Shown here: positions 1 to 5,352 of the stretch, piece by piece
Position numbering within the stretch: the first letter of the stretch is position 1
How the letters are laid out: every line of letters begins with the position of its first letter
Origin: Methanomicrobiaceae archaeon UBA436
Lineage (GTDB): Archaea; Halobacteriota; Methanomicrobia; Methanomicrobiales; Methanoculleaceae
Assembly: GCA_002497965.1 (NCBI GenBank)
Contig: DAFR01000086.1
Location: 7,573-14,247, forward strand
Direction: 5' to 3'
Length of the DNA: 6,675 bases
Position numbers and translations under genes: made by a program
The notes under the pieces: generated by a model
What the model saw: only the letters and a program-made list of their open reading frames with translations
Told to the model about the DNA's origin: nothing
The model's database searches: none

Positions 1-1130
1 TCCTGGTGGAGGAGCCCGATATAGGTCTTCGCCCGGCCGCGGTTCTCAATACCGGGTTTTGTCATATCGATCCATTCATCCCCGATCCGGATGTTCATCT
101 CGCCGCTTGTGGGTTCAAGGATCCCGGCTATGATCCGGGAGAGGGTCGTCTTGCCCGCACCGCTCTTGCCGATTATCCCGAAGATCTCCTTCTCGTAGAC
201 CTCAAAGGAGACGCCATTGACCGCCCTGACCACACCACGGTCGATCGAGAGATAACGCTTGACGACGTCGCGGGCAACCAGGATCTTCTCACCGACCACT
301 GCAGCCCTATGTTGCTCGATGTCGCTGTAGTTCTCCATGAACCTCTTGATCACGCTCTCGGGATCTCCAATCTCCACGATCTCCCCATTTTCAAGCAGGA
401 TCGCTCTATCTGCGACCTCCTCAATGACGTGTGAGAAGTGCGACGTAACCACCATGGCCATATTGTTCGCCTGCGCGCTCTCGATAAGCATCCGATGGAC
501 AAGTGTGGCGGTCTCCGGGTCGAGCGTCCCGGTAGGCTCGTCTGCAAAAAGGATAAACGGGTTTTTGGCAAGTTGCCGGGCGAGCACCACCCGCTGTTTC
601 TCGCCGCCCGAGAGGTCACGGGCAATGTGCATCATACGATGGGAGAGTCTGACCTGGTCGATGAGGTCAGCCGCCCGGCTGATGGCCTTCTCACTCGGGT
701 AACCGATATCATCGAGCGCCCGCAGGACGTTTTCTATCACACGATCGTCGCCATAGAGCGCGAACGTCCGCTGGAACATGATGGCGGTCCTTCGCATGAT
801 CCGACGTTTCATCGGTGCGTTCTCTTCAGCCCAGAAGTCGATATCCGCCGGTTTAAGTTCGCCACCACAGGCGGGACACGGTTTTCCCCGCTCGCGCGGG
901 GTACCGACGTAATCACACCCCTCACAGGCTGCGATGTGGTATATGATTACACCTTGCGTCGGGGGCTGGTCGACACCCCGCATCAGGTGCATAAGAACTG
1001 TCTTGCCGGCACCGCTCCTTCCTATTATGCCGACAGTCTCTCCCTCTGCTACCTCGAAATTAATCTTTTTGAGTATGGTAGTTCCGTTGAACTCCATGCA
1101 GAGGTCTTTCACCGTAATAAGTGGTGTCAT
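1..1130 (-). CDS. atwA: Methyl-coenzyme M reductase activation component A2 (twin ABC ATPase), 3' end missing
   Basis: Soluble ATP-binding protein with two ABC cassettes. In methanogens component A2 works with other factors in the ATP-dependent reductive activation of the Ni-F430 cofactor of methyl-coenzyme M reductase (family knowledge). 376 codons are visible. The first cassette has Walker A GRSGAGKT (37-44), a Q-loop near Q120, signature LSGGEKQR (173-180), Walker B FILFADEPTGTLD (192-204) and H-loop TSH (229-231). An insert after Walker A carries two CxxC pairs (C69/C72, C85/C88), probably a zinc or metal knuckle. The second cassette begins near residue 283, has Walker A GKSGAGKT (321-328), and is cut at the left edge after GLLHQ. 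The family is usually about 530-570 residues, so roughly one third is missing. Start: ATG at 1130 has a GAGG Shine-Dalgarno 8 bases upstream. An in-frame ATG at 1169 (13 extra residues) lies one base past the stop of the HAD gene and has no good ribosome binding site, so 1130 is preferred. There are no transmembrane segments, so this is not a transporter. Confidence 0.93.
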   Translation of the reverse strand, partial: MTPLITVKDLCMEFNGTTILKKINFEVAEGETVGIIGRSGAGKTVLMHLMRGVDQPPTQGVIIYHIAACEGCDYVGTPRERGKPCPACGGELKPADIDFWAEENAPMKRRIMRRTAIMFQRTFALYGDDRVIENVLRALDDIGYPSEKAISRAADLIDQVRLSHRMMHIARDLSGGEKQRVVLARQLAKNPFILFADEPTGTLDPETATLVHRMLIESAQANNMAMVVTSHFSHVIEEVADRAILLENGEIVEIGDPESVIKRFMENYSDIEQHRAAVVGEKILVARDVVKRYLSIDRGVVRAVNGVSFEVYEKEIFGIIGKSGAGKTTLSRIIAGILEPTSGEMNIRIGDEWIDMTKPGIENRGRAKTYIGLLHQ

Positions 1131-1170
1131 ATTGAGGTCCTCGCTAAACTGATCTTTCTGTGGTATCATA

Positions 1171-2022
1171 TTAGGGTTTATATTGTTGCACTTTCTTCCC
1201 GGTTGCCGGGGCGCCGGAGAGTAGTTCTGCCACGATGCCAGGCACCGCGCTGACGTTGCGGATCACCCGGTCAACAGTCGCATAAAGGATATCCGGTTTC
1301 CGGTCGGACTGCTGCTCTGTGAGCACCGCAATGTCTGCTTTCTGGAAGGCGTTAAGGTCGTTTATGGCATCCCCCACCATAACAACCCTGTCATATTGAG
1401 ATTTTAGTTCTTCCACGATCCTTGCCTTCATCGAGGGGGTTGCAACACCATAAATCCGTTCCCTGGGGATGCCAAGATGGTCCCCCATCCGCTCGAGTTT
1501 CTCAAGTCGATCTCCGGATGCGATGTATACTGGAACGCCCATGCGGTGCAGTTCGCTGATTGCCTCTCTCGCACCATCAAAAGGTCTTCCGCCGGTTGTC
1601 ACCGTGAACTCTATGCCGGGGAGGTCCATGTTAAGGATCACGCCGCTGTTCATGGTAATGATGGACTCCCGCTTGCAGCACGACCAGACCTTGCGGATGC
1701 ACGCCTGCAGGTCGCCCACACGAGCGTTTTTGTCGCTGTAGAGGACATGGGCGACCGCTTCAGCGGGGATGACCCTCCTGGAGCAGGCTACACCGAACCC
1801 GATCGAGCGCTCGGAGAGGAACTCAGACAGGAGTTGATCTCCAGGCGCATCCATGACATCACGCGAATGGAGATGGAGAACGACGAGGACCCGTGCCTCG
1901 GCACCGAAAGTGAGTGTCGTGGTCTCGACCCCGGTCAGCATCTCGCCGCGAAGGACATCGCGCGCTACGCGGTATGTCCGCAGGAGTGTGCCCGCGCTAT
2001 CAAAAACAACGGCTACCAACAT
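1171..2022 (-). CDS. HAD-superfamily hydrolase-like protein with DxA motif, upstream of atwA
   Basis: 283-residue soluble protein with the four HAD motifs in order. Motif I is FDSAGT (nucleophile D8), motif II is the serine in IASGD (S169), motif III is K199 in PSMKARIVEEL, and motif IV is GDAINDLNA (D218, D222). The C-terminal half resembles the P domain of cation ATPases and phosphoserine phosphatase-like enzymes. Residues 15-145 would form a cap-like insert with an unusual CC pair (115-116). Oddity: the second Asp of DxD, normally the general acid/base of HAD phosphatases, is Ala (A10). Phosphonatases also have DxA, so the reaction may not be simple phosphomonoester hydrolysis. The substrate is unknown. 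The ATG at 2022 has a modest GTGAGAG ribosome site. The gene ends one base before an in-frame ATG upstream of atwA, so the two are probably cotranscribed, which hints at (but does not prove) a link to methyl-coenzyme M reductase activation. HAD assignment is firm; function is not. Confidence 0.88.
   Translation of the reverse strand: MLVAVVFDSAGTLLRTYRVARDVLRGEMLTGVETTTLTFGAEARVLVVLHLHSRDVMDAPGDQLLSEFLSERSIGFGVACSRRVIPAEAVAHVLYSDKNARVGDLQACIRKVWSCCKRESIITMNSGVILNMDLPGIEFTVTTGGRPFDGAREAISELHRMGVPVYIASGDRLEKLERMGDHLGIPRERIYGVATPSMKARIVEELKSQYDRVVMVGDAINDLNAFQKADIAVLTEQQSDRKPDILYATVDRVIRNVSAVPGIVAELLSGAPATGKKVQQYKP
1177..1184 (-). promoter_or_regulatory. TATA-like element, possible own promoter of atwA
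   Basis: Read on the minus strand this is AATATAAA, in an otherwise GC-rich region at the very end of the HAD gene. Transcription about 25 bases downstream would begin near 1155, giving a leader of roughly 25 bases that contains the GAGG site in front of the ATG at 1130. This geometry fits the 1130 start and excludes the 1169 start from such a transcript. It is inferred from spacing only; read-through from the HAD gene is equally possible. Confidence 0.35.
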
Positions 2023-2068
2023 CTGCTCTCACGTCAATAAATCTATGTGGTCTGAGGTCATCTCTTGA
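2023..2068. promoter_or_regulatory. Short divergent intergenic region
   Basis: These 46 bases must supply the upstream sequences of both the HAD gene (minus) and the isomerase gene (plus). The AT-rich AATAAATCTAT (about 2037-2047) is the only TATA-like stretch. For the plus gene it lies too close to the start, because the ribosome site at 2054 has to be transcribed. Either promoter may therefore lie inside the opposite gene; for the minus operon TTTATGCTT (2109 to 2101, minus strand) is one weak candidate. No operator-like palindrome is seen. Confidence 0.35.
2054..2058 (+). promoter_or_regulatory. Ribosome binding site of the isomerase gene
   Basis: GAGGT within TGAGGTCATC, close to the archaeal consensus GGAGGTGATC, lies 10 bases before the ATG at 2069. 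It favours that start over in-frame ATGs at 2078 and 2114, which would lie 19 and 55 bases away. Confidence 0.6.
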
Positions 2069-3007
2069 ATGAGAATCATGCTACTGAGTGAGACGGCAGA
2101 AAGCATAAAGAATATGGAGATCCGGGGCGCCGGCAGGATCGCACGGGCGGCGGTGGAAGCACTGGCTGATTACGCGAGAAGTCTCGATGTATCCGACCCG
2201 GCGGTATTCAGGCAGGAGATGAAGAAAGCGGCCGGGATCCTTATCGAGACGAGACCAACCGCCGTCTCGCTCCCAAACGCTGTAAGGAGCGTTATAAGAG
2301 CGCTGGATGAGTTTGAGTCGGTGGAAGCCGCAAAGAAGGCTGTCCTTTCACGGGCGACGGAGTTCATTCAGCGCTCCGAGCATGCGGTTGAGCGGATAGC
2401 AGAGATCGGGGCACGCCATATCTCTGACGGTGATATCCTCCTTACCCACTGCAACTCCGAGGCGGCGCTCGGGTGCATCCTGGAGGCACATCGTCAGGGT
2501 AAAGATATAGAGGTCTACGCAACGGAGGTTCGTCCGCGGGGCCAGGGTCTCATCACGATAAGGACTCTGAACGAGGCCGGGATCCCTACAAACTACATTG
2601 TCGACTCGGCGGTCCGCCACTTCATCAACGAGGTTGACATGGTCTTTGTCGGTGCCGACGCGATCGCGGTGAACGGGGCGGTGGTAAACAAGATCGGGAC
2701 CGCCCAGATCGCGCTTGCGGCACACGAGGCAAGAACAAATTTCATCGTTGCCGCCGAGACCTACAAGTTCGCGCCGAGGACGATCCTGGGGGAGTTGATC
2801 GAGATCGAGGAGCGTGACCCTGCCGAGGTGCTGCCGCGAGAGGTTGCAGAGGAACTCCCCTATGTCAGGGTGAGGAACCCTGCTTTCGATGTGACTCCTG
2901 CTGACTACATCGACCTGATAGTCACAGAGCAGGGTGCGATCCCGCCGGAACTTGCGTTCACGGTGATCCGGGATTACCTGGGATGGACGATCGAGGAGTT
3001 GCGGTAG
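2069..3007 (+). CDS. Ribose-1,5-bisphosphate isomerase (eIF2B alpha/beta/delta-like fold)
   Basis: 312-residue cytosolic enzyme of the translation-initiation-factor-2B-related sugar isomerase family. Archaeal members convert ribose 1,5-bisphosphate to ribulose 1,5-bisphosphate, between AMP phosphorylase and type III RuBisCO (or the phosphoribulokinase-linked route in some methanogens). Visible signatures are the N-terminal IRGAGRIARAA (18-28), THCNSEAALG (126-135) with the probable catalytic Cys128, RPRGQG (155-160), GADAIAVNGAVVNKIGT (195-211) with the probable catalytic Asp197, and a C-terminal PxFDVTP motif. Cys128 and Asp197 sit five positions before the Cys133 and Asp202 reported for the Thermococcus kodakarensis enzyme; the constant offset supports this function over methylthioribose-1-phosphate isomerase or a true eIF2B subunit. 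Length is normal for the family. The start is chosen from the ribosome site at 2054. It is divergent from the HAD/atwA pair and has no pathway partner in the window. Confidence 0.9.
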   Translation: MRIMLLSETAESIKNMEIRGAGRIARAAVEALADYARSLDVSDPAVFRQEMKKAAGILIETRPTAVSLPNAVRSVIRALDEFESVEAAKKAVLSRATEFIQRSEHAVERIAEIGARHISDGDILLTHCNSEAALGCILEAHRQGKDIEVYATEVRPRGQGLITIRTLNEAGIPTNYIVDSAVRHFINEVDMVFVGADAIAVNGAVVNKIGTAQIALAAHEARTNFIVAAETYKFAPRTILGELIEIEERDPAEVLPREVAEELPYVRVRNPAFDVTPADYIDLIVTEQGAIPPELAFTVIRDYLGWTIEELR

Positions 3008-3021
3008 GTCCGTCGTGCACC

Positions 3022-3036
3022 GGGTTGCCATAACCC
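3022..3036 (+). terminator. Short stem-loop 14 bases after the isomerase stop
   Basis: GGGTT-GCCAT-AACCC forms a 5-bp stem with a 5-base loop, followed only by TTCTG rather than a T-run. It may help end the isomerase transcript, but the stem is short and archaeal termination depends mainly on U-tracts, so this is weak. Confidence 0.25.
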
Positions 3037-3052
3037 TTCTGAACTGTAACGA

Positions 3053-3086
3053 CACAGGGGTCTCCCTCAAGGGAGGGGTTCCTGTG
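3053..3086. repeat. Compound inverted repeat (hairpin)
   Basis: Outer arms CACAGG (3053-3058) and CCTGTG (3081-3086) enclose an inner stem CTCCC (3062-3066) and GGGAG (3071-3075) around the tetraloop TCAA, with an asymmetric internal loop. It could fold in RNA from either strand. It may be a transcript-end structure or part of a decayed insertion-sequence end; the sequence alone does not decide. Confidence 0.45.
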
Positions 3087-3169
3087 AGTGTGTCTGGAAT
3101 AGATAACCCGCCAAATCCAACACTACGCCCTTCGCCCTGGAGGAGATACTGTCCATCGGACGGTCAACC

Positions 3170-3187
3170 CCCCGCACGTGGGCGGGG
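3170..3187. repeat. GC-rich perfect hairpin
   Basis: CCCCGC (3170-3175) and GCGGGG (3182-3187) form a perfect 6-bp stem around ACGTGG. The flanks contain a direct ATCGGA repeat (3155-3160 and 3191-3196). It resembles stems at the ends of IS200/IS605 elements and also, superficially, a type I-E CRISPR repeat, but only one copy is present, so neither identity is established. Confidence 0.4.
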
Positions 3188-3296
3188 CTTATCGGAGTTC
3201 ACCTGATTGGATGCCTTCATACGGATTTACCTGACGGCGGCGCGTTTCACCCACATGCTTAGAAGTCCCCGGCGCCTGCCATGGTGGGTAAGAACA

Positions 3297-3310
3297 GTTG
3301 CATATGCAAC
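3297..3310. promoter_or_regulatory. Perfect 14-bp palindrome, probable MarR operator
   Basis: GTTGCATATGCAAC is perfectly self-complementary. The TTGC...GCAA arms are like half-sites bound by MarR-family dimers (the E. coli MarR site has TTGCC/GGCAA arms). It lies 48 bases before the preferred MarR start (3358). Its AT-containing centre (CATATG) could itself be the TATA region, placing transcription near 3328-3330 and just before the ribosome site at 3347. A repressor bound here would block TBP. This supports control of the MarR-MATE operon by its own first gene. Site function is inferred from symmetry and position. Confidence 0.6.
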
Positions 3311-3357
3311 AGATTTGTCTCCAGGGAAATTCACCTCTAATGACCCAGGATCAGATC

Positions 3358-3846
3358 ATGTACCAGACCAAACACGACCAGTGCGTGTCGTTGCCACCGG
3401 ATACGCCTCTTGCTGTATCCATCTCGATCATCCACCGGTTGCACGCTATCTACCTTAACAGTGTTTTGAAACAGATCAATCTCACCGCCGGTCAGGTCCC
3501 CTTTCTCTTCCAGATAGCGCACTCTCCTGGCATCACACAGGATGAGATCGCTGCAACGGCCCATATCGACAAGGGGACCGTAGACCCCGCCGTAAAAAAT
3601 CTCGAAGATGGGAGTTTTATCTCTCGCACCCCCAACGCCCTGGACCGCCGCAGGTACCACCTCAGCCTTACAGAGAGGGGTGAAGCGGCCATACCCCTCC
3701 TCATCACCGCGACCGATCGAGCGTGGGAGGACCGGATCACATCAGGACTCTCGGGAGGGGAACGTAGCCAACCCTACGAGGGTATACGCAGGCTCACCGT
3801 AAACAGCATCGAAACGATCAGGGTTATGCGGAGGGGGAGGGCGTGA
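3358..3846 (+). CDS. MarR-family winged-helix transcriptional regulator
   Basis: 162-residue dimeric DNA-binding regulator, expected to repress its own operon and release DNA on binding a small molecule. Core: helix 1 (LAVSISIIHRLHAIYLNSVL, 18-37), helix-turn-helix with TQDEIAATAHIDKGTV (60-75), and wing with LDRRRYHLSLTERG (95-108). The C-terminal helices (about 109-157) form the dimer interface. Start choice: ATG 3358 has AGGA seven bases upstream and gives normal MarR length. In-frame ATG 3340 and 3304 and TTG 3298 have weaker ribosome sites, and the last two would put the palindrome at or inside the coding start. Oddity: the recognition helix reads GTVDPAVKNLED, whereas relatives usually have Ala-Arg (GTVARAVKKLED type) where this has Asp-Pro (D76-P77). 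This may alter or abolish DNA recognition. The stop overlaps the next gene's GTG (GTGA), so translation is coupled to the transporter. The inducer is unknown. Confidence 0.87.
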   Translation: MYQTKHDQCVSLPPDTPLAVSISIIHRLHAIYLNSVLKQINLTAGQVPFLFQIAHSPGITQDEIAATAHIDKGTVDPAVKNLEDGSFISRTPNALDRRRYHLSLTERGEAAIPLLITATDRAWEDRITSGLSGGERSQPYEGIRRLTVNSIETIRVMRRGRA

Positions 3847-5237
3847 GTTCGCATCCTCCGGCCGCGGATGCACACTCCGGGGTTGCCATCATGACCGGCG
3901 ACCCGAAGAGGGCGCTCCTCAAACTCTCGGGGCCGATGGTCGTTGCGATGCTCATGATGTCGCTATACAACCTGGCCGACGCCATCTGGGTGGCGGGCCT
4001 CGGCGACGACGCCCTTGCCGCTGTCGGATTCACCACGCCGTTCTTCATGATTCTCATCGGTCTCGGCAACGGTCTTGGGGCCGGGGCCAACTCTGCGATC
4101 TCCCGGTGTATTGGAGCCAGAAACAAAAAAGGGGCAGACAATGCCGCGATGCACGCACTTATCCTTACCGCCGCTCTCTCCATCCTCCTGGTTCCATTTC
4201 TTGAGACCCTGATCTCTGCCATCGGTGCGGGTGGAGCCACCGGTCTTGCGGTCGAGTACGGTGAGATCGTCTTTGCAGCCACAATCTTCCTGTTCTTCAA
4301 CAGCGTCGCATACGGCCTCCTCCGGGCCGAGGGGGATGCGAAGCGAACGATGTATGCCATGACCGCCTCTGCGATCCTCAACATAGTCCTCGACCCGATC
4401 CTGATCTACACCGCAGGTCTCGGGATCGCCGGTGCAGCGTGGGCGACGGTGATCTCGATCGTTCTGGTCAGCCTAATCATGCTCTACTGGTTTTTTGTCC
4501 GGCACGACACCTACCTCACCATATCGTGGAAGAACTTCTCCCACGACCGGGGGGTGCATGCTGACATCCTCAAGGTCGGGCTGCCGGCAAGCCTTGAGAT
4601 GTTCCTGATAGCAGGTGTCACCGTTATCATCAACGGCATCCTGGTTGCTGTCTCCGGGAATGACGCGGTCGCAGTCTACACCTCCGGATGGCGGATCGTG
4701 ATGATCGCAACCGTCCCTATAATGGCTATCGGTACCGCCCTCATCACCGTGGCCGGGGCCGCATTCGGAGGCAGGGACTACGGAAACGTAGCGACCGCCC
4801 ACAGTTATGCCACCCTGATCGGGATCGGCGCCGCAATCGCCACCAGTGCACTGACACTGGTCTTCGCTCCCTGGATCGCGGCACTCTTCTCATACTCTGA
4901 GGAGAGCGCGCACCTTGCCCCGGCGATCGTGGGTTTCCTCCAGGTGATGTGCCTCTTCTACATCTTCATGCCGCCGGGGCTCATGTCGAGCTCGCTCTTT
5001 CAGGCCACGGGAAACGGCGTCACTGCACTTATACTGACGCTACTCAGAGAACTCATCTGCATAGGGTTTTTCGCCTACCTCTTTGCCATCCCCTTTAACC
5101 TCGGTGAGATGGGAGTCTGGTGGGGGATCGTCACGGGGCATATAATAGGGAGTCTGGTTGCCTACGTCTGGGCACGACTCTTTATCCGGCGGCTTTCCAG
5201 GGGGGTTTCCCGGGAGAAGGCCACAACCGTGGCCTGA
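3843..5237 (+). CDS. MATE-family multidrug/toxin efflux transporter
   Basis: 464-residue polytopic inner-membrane protein, expected to have 12 transmembrane helices in two MatE repeats (about 27-187 and 240-410) and to export cationic or other toxic compounds in exchange for Na+ or H+. Signatures are KLSGPMVVAM and NLADAIWVAGLG (27-54) with conserved D46 in helix 1, GNGLGAGANSAISRCIG (75-91), RAEGDAKR (161-168) and the helix-5 motif NIVLDPILI with D184. In the second half, PIMAIGTALITVAGAAFGGR is the matching loop motif. The length is typical. The GTG at 3843 overlaps the MarR stop by four bases and is preceded by a strong GGAGGGG site at 3830-3836; ATG 3891 lacks one. The start gives a hydrophilic N-tail of about 25 residues. 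It is cotranscribed with and probably repressed by the MarR protein. The gene ends in tandem stops (TGA TAA). The substrate cannot be told from sequence. Confidence 0.93.
   Translation: MSSHPPAADAHSGVAIMTGDPKRALLKLSGPMVVAMLMMSLYNLADAIWVAGLGDDALAAVGFTTPFFMILIGLGNGLGAGANSAISRCIGARNKKGADNAAMHALILTAALSILLVPFLETLISAIGAGGATGLAVEYGEIVFAATIFLFFNSVAYGLLRAEGDAKRTMYAMTASAILNIVLDPILIYTAGLGIAGAAWATVISIVLVSLIMLYWFFVRHDTYLTISWKNFSHDRGVHADILKVGLPASLEMFLIAGVTVIINGILVAVSGNDAVAVYTSGWRIVMIATVPIMAIGTALITVAGAAFGGRDYGNVATAHSYATLIGIGAAIATSALTLVFAPWIAALFSYSEESAHLAPAIVGFLQVMCLFYIFMPPGLMSSSLFQATGNGVTALILTLLRELICIGFFAYLFAIPFNLGEMGVWWGIVTGHIIGSLVAYVWARLFIRRLSRGVSREKATTVA
5218..5235 (+). repeat. Hairpin spanning the MATE stop codon
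   Basis: AGGCCAC (5218-5224) pairs with GTGGCCT (5229-5235) around AACC, a perfect 7-bp stem covering the last codons and the first base of the stop. It may stabilise or help end the operon mRNA. Confidence 0.45.
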
Positions 5238-5243
5238 TAAGAA

Positions 5244-5272
5244 GGCCGGAACAACCAGACCCGATTCCGGCC
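5244..5272 (+). terminator. 8-bp inverted repeat after the MATE gene, possible transcript end
   Basis: GGCCGGAA (5244-5251) and TTCCGGCC (5265-5272) are perfectly complementary, with a 13-base loop. It begins 7 bases after the MATE stop. There is no T-run, so it is not a classical terminator. GGCCT at 5231-5235 could alternatively pair with AGGCC at 5243-5247, so this and the preceding hairpin are mutually exclusive with a third, smaller one. Confidence 0.35.
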
Positions 5273-5352
5273 CCGGTAACAGGCAGGCCGACAGCAACTG
5301 ATGCACCCGGAGAAGACTTAGAATTCCTTCGTCGTTAACGCCAGGTATAACT

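Larger units (their letters stand above)
3008..3357. other. Gene-free interval between the isomerase and the MarR gene
   Basis: About 350 bases with no convincing gene: the small open frames here lack a ribosome site and family resemblance. It holds, in order, a short stem after the isomerase stop (3022-3036), a compound hairpin (3053-3086), a GC-rich hairpin (3170-3187) and a 14-bp palindrome (3297-3310) that probably serves the MarR promoter. The middle part (about 3050-3205), with two strong stems and a frame ending in GRGLSEFT, is reminiscent of the end of an IS200/IS605-type element, but no transposase remnant can be identified with confidence. Confidence 0.5.

Noticed and set aside
1..1130. 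Membrane ABC exporter or importer ATPase as an alternative to AtwA
   Set aside because: The twin-cassette layout, the CxxC insert and the YIGLLHQ stretch match methanogen component A2, and no permease gene lies alongside.
438..1253. 271-codon open frame on the plus strand opposite atwA
   Set aside because: It lies antisense to a clear twin-ABC protein with all motifs intact and has no recognisable domain; long antisense frames are common in GC-rich DNA.
1477..2040. 187-codon plus-strand frame opposite the HAD gene
   Set aside because: The HAD motifs on the minus strand are complete and in order; this frame has no recognisable features.
2069..3007. Translation initiation factor eIF2B subunit or methylthioribose-1-phosphate isomerase
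   Set aside because: The Cys128/Asp197 pair and the N-terminal RGAGRIARAA segment fit the archaeal ribose-1,5-bisphosphate isomerases better.
3161..3204. Possible CRISPR repeat (CGGTCAACCCC followed by a GC stem)
   Set aside because: Only one copy is present; there are no spacers or cas genes, and the stem differs from known type I-E repeats.
3015..3206. 63-codon open frame after the isomerase gene, ending GRGLSEFT
   Set aside because: It lacks a good ribosome site, runs through two hairpins and shows no domain. At most it is a remnant of a mobile element, which cannot be shown here.
3824..4384. 186-codon minus-strand frame opposite the MarR/MATE junction
   Set aside because: It is a composition shadow of the MATE gene, rich in Ala/Arg/Pro, with no supporting ribosome site or domain.
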